64,000 bases of DNA. It comes from Tessaracoccus lapidicaptus. Lineage in GTDB: Bacteria; Actinomycetota; Actinomycetes; Propionibacteriales; Propionibacteriaceae. The notes beneath the pieces are model-generated. The model saw only the letters and a program-made list of their open reading frames with translations. It was not told the DNA's origin and ran no database searches. The stretch is from the NCBI RefSeq assembly GCF_001693815.1, contig NZ_MBQD01000025.1:1-64000 (forward strand), in the 5' to 3' direction. Numbering within the stretch: position 1 is the stretch's first letter; the number at the start of each line of letters is the position of its first letter. A program made the translations under genes and the position numbers. This document shows, in pieces, positions 17,183-26,198 of the stretch.

Positions 17183-17201
17183 GTCGTCGGGTCAGTTGCG
17201 A

Positions 17202-18158
17202 CTAGCGCTGGGCCTTCGTGAAGCCCGCATTCTGCGCCGCCTCCTCCGACTTGAACCACACCTCGGCGATCGTCCGCTCATAGCCGGCGCTCCCCTCGAG
17301 GTGGTACTTCTTCGACCGCTCATTGCCCTTGATGGTGAAACCCTCCGGGGGCTCCGAGCCGACGTAGGCGTCGTCACCGTAGGCCGATGCCGTCGCCGCG
17401 ACACCCGGCTCCTCGACGGGCTCCGGGGTGCCGCCGTCGTGGTACGGCTGATCCTCGGCGGTGGTCTCCGACAGCACCGCATCCTCCGCGGCCACCGCTT
17501 CCTCGACGTCCGCCGACTGGGTGTCGTTGGCGATGTCCTCGGCCGGCGTGGCCACCTCGTCGGGCTCGCCCTCGGGGGCGGTGTCGGAGGCGAACTTCGC
17601 CGCGTTGGAGAAGGTGTCGTTGTTGTTGACGTACGCCTTCGACGGCTCGTGCGCCGTCCAGCCGTCGTCCTTCGGGGCCAGGAAGTGCCGGACCGCAGCG
17701 ACGGCGCCGGCGACGATGGCGGAGATGGCGAGGAACTTGCCGAACGCCTTCATCTTGCTCTTCTTGGGCTTGACCTCCAGCTCACCCTTGAGGGCGGCCA
17801 CAGCGGCCGTGCCGCGCTTCGTGGCCTCGGCGACAGCCGGCGAGGCCGCCGCGTGGTGCAGAGCTTCCTGCAGCTTCGGCAGAAGATCGTCTTCGAGCCT
17901 CTCCCGGGCTGCGTCCACTGCGGGGGCGACCTTGTCGAGGGCGTCCTTGATGTGCGGCTCGAGGTCGTCCAGGCGGCGCGCGGCGAAGTCCGCGCTGCGG
18001 ACCTTCGCGTCGTGCAGCAACGGGCCGGCCTGCAGGCGGGCCTCGTCGAGCAGGATCTGGGCGCGCTCGATGCCTTCCTTGAGTGCGTGCTGGCTGTACT
18101 CGGCGGCGGCGGCAGCGGATTCCGCGGCGGCCTTCTTCAGCTCTTGTGACTTCTTCAC
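17202..18158 (-). CDS. Membrane protein with C-terminal sunset-like domain
   Basis: This 318-aa protein has three parts. The N-terminal 130 residues are Ala/Glu/Lys-rich amphipathic helix. A single membrane segment lies near residues 140-158 (FLAISAIVAGAVAAVRHFL). A long acidic, low-complexity linker is then followed by a C-terminal module of about 50 residues containing FTIKGNERSKKYHLEGS and TIAEVWFKSEEAA. That module resembles the actinobacterial sunset domain also found as a tail on some ribosomal protein L17 and other proteins; its ligand is unknown to me. GTG 18158 was chosen because GGGAGG lies 5 nt upstream. It is a single-gene unit with its own terminator hairpin. Confidence 0.75.
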   Translation of the reverse strand: MKKSQELKKAAAESAAAAAEYSQHALKEGIERAQILLDEARLQAGPLLHDAKVRSADFAARRLDDLEPHIKDALDKVAPAVDAARERLEDDLLPKLQEALHHAAASPAVAEATKRGTAAVAALKGELEVKPKKSKMKAFGKFLAISAIVAGAVAAVRHFLAPKDDGWTAHEPSKAYVNNNDTFSNAAKFASDTAPEGEPDEVATPAEDIANDTQSADVEEAVAAEDAVLSETTAEDQPYHDGGTPEPVEEPGVAATASAYGDDAYVGSEPPEGFTIKGNERSKKYHLEGSAGYERTIAEVWFKSEEAAQNAGFTKAQR

Positions 18159-18252
18159 AAGTACCTCCCATGGTTGTGGCTCGTAGTCGAGCAGTTCCAC
18201 GCTACCGCTTTGTGGGGTTCACGCAAGGGGGTTCGTGGGTCAGGGAATCGGC

Positions 18253-18258
18253 AATAAT
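18253..18258 (+). promoter_or_regulatory. -10 box of MauE-thioredoxin gene (leaderless)
   Basis: AATAAT, 6 nt before GTG 18265; the same hexamer and spacing as at ctaE. Confidence 0.55.
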
Positions 18259-18264
18259 CCACTC

Positions 18265-19680
18265 GTGAGCTATCTGGTGCTGGGGAACCTGGCCGTCGCC
18301 GTCCTACTGGCCATCTCGGGGGCGGCCAAGCTCCGCTCCCCGGAGGAGACCCGCGACGCGTTCCAGGCCCTCCGCCTGCCCGGATGGCTGCGGCGGTCCC
18401 CGGCGCCCGTGCTGCTGCCGTGGGGGGAGCTGGCGCTGGCTGTCCTGCTGATCGTGGGCGCGGGGTGGGTGCTGGTGATCGCCGCGGCGGCGGCCACGCT
18501 GCTGATGGCGGCGTACGCCGTCGTCATAGCGCGGGCCCTGACCTTCGACGAGCCCGTCCGCTGCCACTGCTTCGGAGCGCACGGTGGTGACGGCGTCACC
18601 CGCCGGACCCTGCTTCGCAACGTGCTGCTGCTGGTGACGTCGGTGCTGGGGCTGGTGGGCGCGGTCGCCGGGGTGTCGATCTACTCGCAGCCGGCCGCCG
18701 GGTGGGGATGGATCGCGATGGCGGCGCTGGCCGCCGTGGTGGCGGTGCTGTCGCTCGCTGGTGGCGGGGAGTCGCCGTCGGGCGGGGTGGCGTCGGTGGC
18801 GCCGACGCTGACGATATGGGAGGTGTCGTCGGGGGAGAGGGTCACGCTGCGCAAGCTGGCCGGCCGGCACGGCGGGATCGTGCTGCTGTCGGTGGTGTCC
18901 GGCTGCAGCGGCTGCGAGCGGGTGCTGGCGGCGCTGCCCGGCTGGCTGGCCGAGAGCCCTGGCCGCACCGTCGTGCCGATGAGGCCCGCGGGGCACGCCG
19001 TCGACGACCCCAAGTGGGAGAGCCTCGCGCTGCTGCACGAGGACTGGGGGTCGAACGTGACACACACGCTGGTGGGGTCGCGGACGCCGTCGGCCATCGA
19101 ACTCGACGCCGCGGGCGTGCCGGTGGGGGAGCCGGCCGTGGGGCCGGCAGCCGTGGAGGAGCTGATCCGGGGGCGGGTCGAGCCCGAGCCCGCCGTCGAG
19201 GCTCCTGCGGCGCCCGTGGAGGAGGAGCCGGACGACTACGTCCGCCGTCCCATCCCTGACTCCGTCCTCATCGACGCCGACGGCGAACCTCTGACCCTGC
19301 GCCAGGTCGCGTCCCAGCAGGCGCAGCTGCTGGTCACCATCGACTGCCTCTGCTCCCCGGCACGCCACGCGATCGCCAGCATCACCGATTGGCAGCAGCG
19401 ACTGCCCGTGCTGGAGGTGCGGCTCGTTCCGTCGATCCGGCCCCGGGACCCCGCCGCCGTCCCCGCAGAGGTGCAGTCCACCGCGCTGTACGACCACGGC
19501 GGATTCGCCGCCCGGGCGCTCGGGGCCACGGGGAAGGTCGCGGCAGTGCTGCTCGGCGCCGACGGGCTGATCGCCGGCGGCCCGGTCACGGGACTCGAGG
19601 CGGTGGAGGACTTCGTCGCAGACATCGAGGACCAGATCCGCGCCGCGGCCGCCGAGAGCGACGTCCCGCCGTCGGGGTGA
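18265..19680 (+). CDS. MauE/DoxX-like membrane domain fused to thioredoxin-like domains
   Basis: This 471-aa protein begins with four to five membrane helices of the MauE type. The MauE cysteine motif is present as CHCFG after the third helix. A thioredoxin-like segment follows with a candidate redox pair, SGCSGCER (near residue 215). A second thioredoxin-like stretch near the C-terminus contains [10 protein letters not shown]. The order suggests a membrane electron relay that passes reducing power to attached extracytoplasmic thiol domains, comparable to MauE-MauD or VKOR-Dsb fusions; this is inference. GTG 18265 fits the -10 box. A longer frame from 18235 would begin upstream of the predicted transcript start. 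Confidence 0.8.
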   Translation: MSYLVLGNLAVAVLLAISGAAKLRSPEETRDAFQALRLPGWLRRSPAPVLLPWGELALAVLLIVGAGWVLVIAAAAATLLMAAYAVVIARALTFDEPVRCHCFGAHGGDGVTRRTLLRNVLLLVTSVLGLVGAVAGVSIYSQPAAGWGWIAMAALAAVVAVLSLAGGGESPSGGVASVAPTLTIWEVSSGERVTLRKLAGRHGGIVLLSVVSGCSGCERVLAALPGWLAESPGRTVVPMRPAGHAVDDPKWESLALLHEDWGSNVTHTLVGSRTPSAIELDAAGVPVGEPAVGPAAVEELIRGRVEPEPAVEAPAAPVEEEPDDYVRRPIPDSVLIDADGEPLTLRQVASQQAQLLVTIDCLCSPARHAIASITDWQQRLPVLEVRLVPSIRPRDPAAVPAEVQSTALYDHGGFAARALGATGKVAAVLLGADGLIAGGPVTGLEAVEDFVADIEDQIRAAAAESDVPPSG

Positions 19681-19747
19681 CGGCGCGGGGCTTGCCCGCT
19701 CTGCCAGACTGGAGCAGTCCATCTGGAGGCAACCGAAAGGACCCAGC

Positions 19748-20257
19748 GTGAGCACCGCTACGCTCCACACCAACCACGGCGACATCGTCATCGAGCTGTT
19801 CGACGACCACGCCCCCAAGACCGTCGAGAACTTCGTCGGGCTGGCCACCGGCGCCAAGGAATACGCCGACCCGTCCACCGGGGAGAAGACCACCGGCAAC
19901 TTCTACGACGGCCTCACCTTCCACCGCGTCATCGACGGATTCATGATCCAGGGCGGCTGCCCGCGCGGTGACGGTCGCGGCGGGCCGGGCTACACCTTCG
20001 GTGACGAGTTCCACCCCGAGCTGAGCTTCAACAAGCCCTACCTGCTCGCGATGGCCAACGCCGGGCCGGGCACGAACGGGTCGCAGTTCTTCATCACGGT
20101 CGCGCCGACGCCGCACCTGAACCGTCGCCACACCATCTTCGGTGAGGTGAAGGACGAGGCGAGCCAGAAGGTCGTGGACGCGATCGCGACGACGAAGACC
20201 TCCTTCGGTGACAAGCCGGTCGAGCCGGTGGTGATCGAGAAGGTGACGGTCGCCTGA
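19748..20257 (+). CDS. Peptidylprolyl isomerase, cyclophilin type
   Basis: This 169-aa cytosolic cyclophilin has no signal peptide. Active-site residues are visible in [13 protein letters not shown] (Arg and Phe of the catalytic site) and [16 protein letters not shown]. The size and insert pattern are typical of actinobacterial PpiA. The start is GTG 19748 with GAAAGGA 6 nt upstream. It is a monocistronic gene ending at a strong intrinsic terminator. Confidence 0.95.
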   Translation: MSTATLHTNHGDIVIELFDDHAPKTVENFVGLATGAKEYADPSTGEKTTGNFYDGLTFHRVIDGFMIQGGCPRGDGRGGPGYTFGDEFHPELSFNKPYLLAMANAGPGTNGSQFFITVAPTPHLNRRHTIFGEVKDEASQKVVDAIATTKTSFGDKPVEPVVIEKVTVA

Positions 20258-20269
20258 CCCAACTCGCGG

Positions 20270-20300
20270 ACGCCCGTCGGCTGATGCCGGCGGGCGTTTT
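20270..20300 (+). terminator. Rho-independent terminator of the cyclophilin gene
   Basis: ACGCCCGTCGGC pairs with GCCGGCGGGCGT around a TGAT loop and is followed by TTTT. It is the most canonical terminator in the window. Confidence 0.9.
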
Positions 20301-20309
20301 CCGTCCCCC

Positions 20310-20456
20310 CGCTCCCTGAGGAGGGCCGTCCGCGTAGCGGCGTGGCCTGCCCCCCGCTCCCTGAGGAGGGCCGTCCTTGAAGCGGCGTGTCCTGTCCCCC
20401 CCGCTCCCTGAGGAGGGCCCCCGCGAAGCGGCGGGGCCCGTCTCGAAGGGTCGTGG
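20310..20456 (+). repeat. Hairpin-repeat array (family B), forward half
   Basis: Three units of CGCTCCCTGAGGAGGG plus a hairpin (for example GGCCGTCCGCGTAGCGGCG) end in GTCTCGAAGGGTCGT. Together with the next array this fills the gap of about 445 bp between the cyclophilin and ABC permease genes. Confidence 0.8.
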
Positions 20457-20490
20457 CCCGAGTTGTCCGCGGGACTGCCTGTGGGTGAGA

Positions 20491-20700
20491 GTTACGACCC
20501 TTCGAGACGCCCGCGGTCGCTCCGCGACGCGGGCTCCTCAGGGAGCGAGTAGACGCCCGCGGTCGCTCCGCGACCCGGGCTCCTCAGGGAGCGAGTAGAC
20601 GCCCGCGGTCGCTTCGCGACGCGGGCTCCTCAGGGATCGGGGAGGCCACGCGGGGCCCTCAGGGATCGGGGAGGCGACGCGGGGCTCCTCAGGGATCGAC
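20491..20700 (-). repeat. Hairpin-repeat array (family B), reverse half
   Basis: Starting from ACGACCCTTCGAGAC, three units of CGCCCGCGGTCGCTCCGCGACGC then GGGCTCCTCAGGGAGCGA, and then two shortened units, run to the ABC permease stop. The two arrays face each other with their TCTCGAAGGGTCGT ends about 36 bp apart. Confidence 0.8.
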
Positions 20701-20702
20701 AG

Positions 20703-21457
20703 TCACAGCTCGCGGCGCTCGAAGACCTTCACCGCAGCCCACACCAGCACGGCCGTAAGGATCGCCGTCGTCACCGCCGGCCACAGCACCTCGACCTCCA
20801 GGTCCGCGCCCAGCGCCGCCGGGGCGCCCGCCATCCCCGCGGGCGTCCAGCGCAGCATCGGACCCCAGATGCCGGAGAGCATCAGCAGGAAGAAGAACCC
20901 CAACCCGATCCCGGCCGCTCCCGCCCCCGAGTCGACCGCGGCCGAACCCAGCAGCACCACCGCCACCAGCAGCAGAGCGAACAGGAGCCAGGCCGCCGTC
21001 GCCGCCACCAGTGGCCCGAACGGGGCGTCGGGGAACCAGATGAGCGTGAGCCCCCAGGTGATGAGCATCCCCACCAGGGTCGCCGCGACCAGCAGGATCG
21101 CCGTCGACACGAACTTCGCGAGCACGAACCCCGCCCGCGACACCGGCTTGGTCAGCACCATGATCGACGTCCCCACCCGCTTCTCGCCGGAGATCGCCCC
21201 GCCGAGCGCGATGATGAGCGCGAAGACCACCAGCTGGCTCAGGTTCTTCGTCCACTGGGCGTAGGAGTCCACCCAGGTGGGATCGGGCAGCATCCCGGCG
21301 AAGACGTCGCCACCCAGCGACGCCAGCAGCTCGGCCGTGTACGCCGCCGTCGGCGGCCCCGACACAGCGGAGAAGATCAGGATCCCCGGCACCACCCAGA
21401 TCCGCCACGTCCGCACGATCTCCAGCAGATCCTTCGCCAGTAGCGCCCGGAAGCTCC

Positions 21458-21461
<4 letters not shown>
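20703..21461 (-). CDS. ABC-2 type transporter permease
   Basis: This 252-aa protein has about six membrane segments and the ABC-2 pattern: N-terminal FRALLAKDLLEIVR, then a first helix and a cytoplasmic GEKRVGTSIMVLTKPVSR loop typical of NosY/GldF-like permeases that contact the ATPase. The start is GTG 21461, overlapping the ATPase stop (GTGA), so translation is probably coupled. It forms an exporter with the upstream ATPase; the substrate is not predictable from sequence. Confidence 0.9.
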
Positions 21462-22386
<925 letters not shown>

Positions 22387-22390
<4 letters not shown>

Positions 22391-22728
22391 TTGCCGTCCT
22401 CGCGGTCGCCGTACAGGAGGTCGACGGTGTCGTCGGCGCGCTGCCGGGCCGCGCGACGGGCCGGCGGGGTGGGCTCGTCGTAGCTCTCACCGACGGCGCG
22501 GGCGCGGCCGCGGCGCGCGATGAGGAACGCGACGGGGCCGAGGATCTGCAGGAACAGGATGAGCGCGAGCCACACCCACCTGTTGGGCGGCGGCATGTGC
22601 GTCTCGGGGGTGCGGGCCCACGCGAGTAGCGCGATCACGAGGAGCGCCATCTCAACCACGACCAGGACGCCGAGGGCGACGAGCAGCCCGACGGGGAGGT
22701 CGGCCAGATCGGCCAGGTCAGGATTCAT
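22387..22728 (-). CDS. PLDc_N domain small membrane protein
   Basis: This 113-aa protein has two membrane helices (about residues 13-36 and 50-69). The second, WVWLALILFLQILGPVAFL, followed by a basic loop, is the PLDc_N signature otherwise found at the N-terminus of cardiolipin synthases. No phospholipase domain follows. The C-terminal tail is charged. GGAAGG lies upstream of ATG 22728 and a TACGGT box at 22785-22790 is a candidate promoter. As first gene of the exporter operon it may be an accessory subunit (inference). Confidence 0.8.
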
Positions 22729-22784
22729 GGCGGTGCCTTCCGTGCGGTGCCGCGGGCTGGCGTCGTCGCCCGCCCCGTGTGATC

Positions 22785-22790
22785 ACCGTA
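22785..22790 (-). promoter_or_regulatory. -10 box of PLDc_N-ABC exporter operon
   Basis: TACGGT on the minus strand, about 57 bp before ATG 22728, leaving a leader that contains the GGAAGG ribosome site. Confidence 0.4.
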
Positions 22791-22831
22791 GTGCCGGGCA
22801 GGTTCCGCCGGCGCTGAGGCGCGCGGAGGGG

Positions 22832-24580
22832 TCAGGAGGCGAGGCGGATCGCCGGCTCCAGCGGCAGGCACGGCTCTGGGCCGAGCAGCTCCGCCGCCAG
22901 CGCGCCCTCGGGCAGCCCGGCGTTGACGGGCCAGGCCCAGTCGCCGTCGGTCTCGATCAGCCGCACCCCGGGCAGCTCCAGCCACGCCGCGATCCGCTCC
23001 GCCTCCTCGACGCTGCCCGCCGGCAGCCCGCCGCTGGGAGCCAGCACGGTCTCCGCTGTGGCGGCGGCCTCCTCGGCCGCGAGCCGCGCCTGGGCCGACG
23101 GCGCCGTCGTGGCCGCCGCGAGCTTGCCGTAGCGGATGACGTGGATGTCCCACCCCTGCGCGGACGGGATGGCCGCGACCAGCTGCCGGCACAGGGCCAG
23201 CGACCGGATCCGGTGGAACCTGATGGAGGTCCGGTAATAGGCGGTCAGCCGGTCGGAGATCGTGCCGGCCTCCTCGAACCGCTCCTGCTCGACCAGCTTG
23301 CGCATCCGCAGCCGCACGCTGCGCAGGACGGGGCGAACGTCGGTGAGCCAGCTGTCGGTCACGGCCTGCGCGATGGCGGGATACGCGGCGGCGCCGTCGC
23401 CCAGCCGGCACGGCGCGACGCAGCGCCCCATCTCCGCCAGCGCGCACGCCGTCGACTCCTTCCGCGGTGACAGCCGCGTGGTGCAGCGGCGCAGGAGGAA
23501 GGCGTCGTAGAGGGTGAGGGCGGCCTCCTCGGCGGCGTCGCGGGAGCGGAAGGGGCCGAAGTAGGTGCCGTCCTCGCGGACCTTCGTGACGATCGACAGC
23601 CGCGGGAACGCTTCGTCGGTCAGCTTCAGCCAGCTGATCTTGCGCTGGTTCTTCGACCGGCGGTTGTAGCGCGGCGCCAGCGACTCGATCATCCGCAGCT
23701 CCCGCACCTCTGCCTCGAGGTCCGTGGCGCACGGCACGAACTCCACCCCGGACGCCACCCGCACCATCTCGTGGATCCGCCCGCGCTTCTCCGCCGCCGA
23801 GAAGTAGGACCGCACCCGGCGGCGCAGGTTGGTGGACTTGCCGACGTAGAGCACCTCCCGCTTCGCCTCGCCCTCGGGCGTGGTCGAGTCCGCGTAGAAG
23901 TAGTAGACGCCCGCACACTCCGGGGCGTTGCTCGCCCACGTCCGCTTGGCCCGGCGGTCCGGCGACACCTGCAGCGCGAACTCCGTCAGGTCCTCCAACG
24001 TGTGCACGCCGAGGTTGCCGACCCGCTCCAGGAGGCCGTGCAGGACGTCGACGGTCGCGCGGGCGTCGCTGAGCGCCCGGTGGTTGGGCTCGGTGGCGGC
24101 GCGGAAGTACCGCGCGAGGGTGGCGAGCTTGCAGTTGGGCACCTCGTCGCGCAGCAGGGCGGTGCGGGCCAGCGCGACGGTGTCGACGACGGTGGGGCGC
24201 GGCCACGGCAGGCCCAGCTCCTCGTAGCCGCGGCGCAGGAAGCCGGTGTCGAAGCGGGCGTTGTGCGCCACGATCACCGCCCCGGCCGCGAACTCCGCGA
24301 ACGCGGGCAGCACCTGCGACGGCGGGGGAGCGGACGCCACCATCTGGTTCGTGATGCCGGTGAGGACCTGGATCATCGGCGGGATGGGCGCCGACGGCCG
24401 CACCAGCGTCTGGAACTCGCCGACGACCTGCCCGCCGCGGACCTTCACCGCGCCGACCTCCGTGATCTCCGAATCGGCCCCGCCCCCCGTCGTCTCCAGG
24501 TCCACCACCACGAAGGTGACGTCCGAGAGATGCACACCGAGGTCCTCGAAGGACGGCTGTGCGGGGGAGATGTCCGGCAT
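22832..24580 (-). CDS. DEDDh exonuclease fused to GIY-YIG (UvrC-like) nuclease domain
   Basis: This 582-aa protein starts with a DnaQ-like 3'-5' exonuclease: DLETTG (ExoI), HNARFDTGF (ExoII) and HRALSDAR (ExoIII) provide the DEDDh residues. From about residue 215 there is a GIY-YIG domain, GVYYFYADS then VLYVGKSTNLRRRVRSYF, followed by a UvrC-like region with a Cys cluster around CALAEMGRCVAPC. Mycobacteria carry an orthologue beside trpD (Rv2191). It probably processes damaged or structured DNA; the substrate is not established by sequence. ATG 24580 is supported by a TACTGT box 7 nt upstream. Confidence 0.9.
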   Translation of the reverse strand: MPDISPAQPSFEDLGVHLSDVTFVVVDLETTGGGADSEITEVGAVKVRGGQVVGEFQTLVRPSAPIPPMIQVLTGITNQMVASAPPPSQVLPAFAEFAAGAVIVAHNARFDTGFLRRGYEELGLPWPRPTVVDTVALARTALLRDEVPNCKLATLARYFRAATEPNHRALSDARATVDVLHGLLERVGNLGVHTLEDLTEFALQVSPDRRAKRTWASNAPECAGVYYFYADSTTPEGEAKREVLYVGKSTNLRRRVRSYFSAAEKRGRIHEMVRVASGVEFVPCATDLEAEVRELRMIESLAPRYNRRSKNQRKISWLKLTDEAFPRLSIVTKVREDGTYFGPFRSRDAAEEAALTLYDAFLLRRCTTRLSPRKESTACALAEMGRCVAPCRLGDGAAAYPAIAQAVTDSWLTDVRPVLRSVRLRMRKLVEQERFEEAGTISDRLTAYYRTSIRFHRIRSLALCRQLVAAIPSAQGWDIHVIRYGKLAAATTAPSAQARLAAEEAAATAETVLAPSGGLPAGSVEEAERIAAWLELPGVRLIETDGDWAWPVNAGLPEGALAAELLGPEPCLPLEPAIRLAS

Positions 24581-24587
24581 GGGGCAG

Positions 24588-24593
24588 ACAGTA
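24588..24593 (-). promoter_or_regulatory. -10 box of DEDDh nuclease gene (leaderless)
   Basis: TACTGT on the minus strand, 7 nt before ATG 24580. Confidence 0.55.
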
Positions 24594-24641
24594 GAAGACG
24601 GGGGTGACAGAAATGTCGGAGGGTGGGGGCAGGGTGGCGCC

Positions 24642-24917
24642 ATGGCAACTCTCCATGTTGATTGCACCACCTGCTCCGCCCGAGGCGCCGGGTGCGCCGA
24701 CTGCGTGATCTCGCTGCTGCTCGGGGCGCCGGACGACGTCGGGCTCGAGGACGAGGAGCGCAGCGCGCTGGCCGTCCTCGCCGACGCCGGACTGGTTCCG
24801 CCGCTGCGGTTGGCCGGGGCTGCCGGCTCGCCGGGAGACACGCCGTCGGCCGCGCGACACGCCGGTCCCACTGGGGGTCCAGCCCGGGGCGGTGAGACGC
24901 GTCGTCGAGCAGTTTGA
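24642..24917 (+). CDS. Small protein with paired CxxC-type motifs
   Basis: This 91-aa protein starts MATLHVDCTTCSARGAGCAD and has four closely spaced cysteines (CTTC, then C...C in GCADC), a likely metal site. A conserved-looking DDVGLEDEERSALAVLADAGLVPPL segment follows; the last 30 residues are low complexity and probably disordered. Similar small proteins sit beside the NlpC/P60 gene in many actinobacteria. It is divergent from the DEDDh nuclease, with 61 bp between starts. Its function is unknown. The promoter of the next gene overlaps its 3' end. Confidence 0.7.
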   Translation: MATLHVDCTTCSARGAGCADCVISLLLGAPDDVGLEDEERSALAVLADAGLVPPLRLAGAAGSPGDTPSAARHAGPTGGPARGGETRRRAV

Positions 24918-24942
24918 GAAGAGCCTGAAACGCGCTTAAGAT
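24914..24942 (+). promoter_or_regulatory. -35/-10 promoter of the NlpC/P60 gene
   Basis: TTGAGA at 24914-24919, a 17-bp spacer and TAAGAT at 24937-24942. The predicted start is near 24949, with a leader of about 27 nt containing CTGGAGA before GTG 24976. It is the best complete sigma70-type promoter in the window. Confidence 0.7.
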
Positions 24943-24975
24943 TCTCTCAGATTTGTCCTTCCATCTGGAGATGAC

Positions 24976-26088
24976 GTGAACCGAGTTCGACTCGCTATTG
25001 CCGCCGGCCTGGCAGCCGCCATCCTCGCCACCTCGGGCATCGTCGCCCAAGCCGATCCAGCAGCGGTGGAGAAGGCGCGTGAGGAACTGGCCCGGATCCA
25101 CCAGGAGGCCTCGGCGATCGACCAGCAGCTGATCGAGGCCCACGAGCGCGTGCAGCTGGCCGAGGCCAAGCTCAAGACCCTGACCGCGGACCTGCAGGTG
25201 CAGGAGGCGAAGGTCGCCACACTCGCGGACCAGATGGGCGACGTCGCCACGCTGCAGATGCAGCAGGACTCCATCAGCGTCACCGCCCAGCTGCTCGCCA
25301 GCGGGTCGTCGGACAACTTCCTCAGCGGCTTGGCCACCTACCAGAGCGAACTCGAGCGCTCCAACGCCGGCGTGCAGCAGCTCCAGCTCGACCAGGCCAA
25401 GCTCAACACCCTCCGCGAGGACGCCGCCGCGACGGAGGCTGCGCTGCAGAAGGACGTCGCGGCCAAGACCGAACTGGCGAAGTCCTACGACGCGAAGGAG
25501 GTCGCCGCCCAGCGCGTGTACGACCGCCTATCCGCCGAGGAGCGCGAGCGCCTCGCGCGCATCGAGGAGGAGCGTCAGCGCGCCGCCGAGGAGGCGCAGC
25601 GCCAGGCCGAGGCCCGCGCCGCCGCCGCGGCGGGCACGAGCCGGTCGCGGGACACGGCGGCGGCATCGTCGTCGGCCGCCGCGTCGTCGAGCGCTCCGGC
25701 TGCCGAGACTGCGGTGAGCAGCGGGCCGGCGTCGTCGCGGGCGCAGGGCGCGGTCAACGCGGCGCTGGCCAAGGTCGGCAGCCGCTACGTGTGGGGCACC
25801 TCCGGTCCCAGCACCTTCGACTGCTCGGGCCTCACCAGCTACGCCTATCGCCAGGTGGGGATCACGCTGTCGCGGTCGTCGCGGGCGCAGTACTCCGGCG
25901 CCGGTTACCGAGTTCCGCTGTCGGACATCAAGCCGGGCGACCTCGTCTTCTACTACAGCCCGGTGAGCCACGTCGCGATGTACATCGGCAACGGGCGCAT
26001 CGTGCACGCCGCCAACCCTCGCACCGGCGTCAACACCGCCGGCCTGCACTCGATGCCGATCACGGGCGTGCGCCGGGTCGTCGGCTGA
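24976..26088 (+). CDS. Secreted NlpC/P60 peptidoglycan endopeptidase with coiled coil
   Basis: This 370-aa protein has a signal peptide (residues 1-27, cleaved after a region like GIVAQA), a long coiled coil (about 28-215), an Ala/Ser linker, and a C-terminal NlpC/P60 domain. The catalytic Cys lies in FDCSGLTSYAY, the first His in SHVAMYIG and the third polar residue in IVHAANP. The layout matches RipC/Cgl-type hydrolases that cleave stem peptides during septum splitting and are controlled by FtsEX-like contacts through the coiled coil. The position next to the DEDDh nuclease matches Rv2190c. The start is GTG 24976, supported by the promoter and ribosome site. Confidence 0.93.
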   Translation: MNRVRLAIAAGLAAAILATSGIVAQADPAAVEKAREELARIHQEASAIDQQLIEAHERVQLAEAKLKTLTADLQVQEAKVATLADQMGDVATLQMQQDSISVTAQLLASGSSDNFLSGLATYQSELERSNAGVQQLQLDQAKLNTLREDAAATEAALQKDVAAKTELAKSYDAKEVAAQRVYDRLSAEERERLARIEEERQRAAEEAQRQAEARAAAAAGTSRSRDTAAASSSAAASSSAPAAETAVSSGPASSRAQGAVNAALAKVGSRYVWGTSGPSTFDCSGLTSYAYRQVGITLSRSSRAQYSGAGYRVPLSDIKPGDLVFYYSPVSHVAMYIGNGRIVHAANPRTGVNTAGLHSMPITGVRRVVG

Positions 26089-26105
26089 GTCGCGGGTCCG
26101 CGCCG

Positions 26106-26181
26106 CAGCACGAATAGCAGTACAACGCGACCCCCGATGCCCTCTACGGGCTCGGGGGTCGAGTGTGTCTGCGATTGGTGC
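26106..26181. repeat. Possible diverged 76-bp family A element carrying a terminator
   Basis: CAGCACGAATAGCAG at the left edge and TTGGTGC ending exactly 76 bp later fit the family A ends in inverted orientation. The core is different and holds the terminator hairpin. The right end matches only weakly. Confidence 0.4.
26128..26161. terminator. Hairpin between NlpC/P60 and hydrolase genes
   Basis: CGACCCCCGA pairs with TCGGGGGTCG (10 bp) plus an inner CCC/GGG pair. It lies between convergent genes and has no T-run. Confidence 0.7.
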
Positions 26182-26198
26182 CGTCGGTGGCGCGAGGG

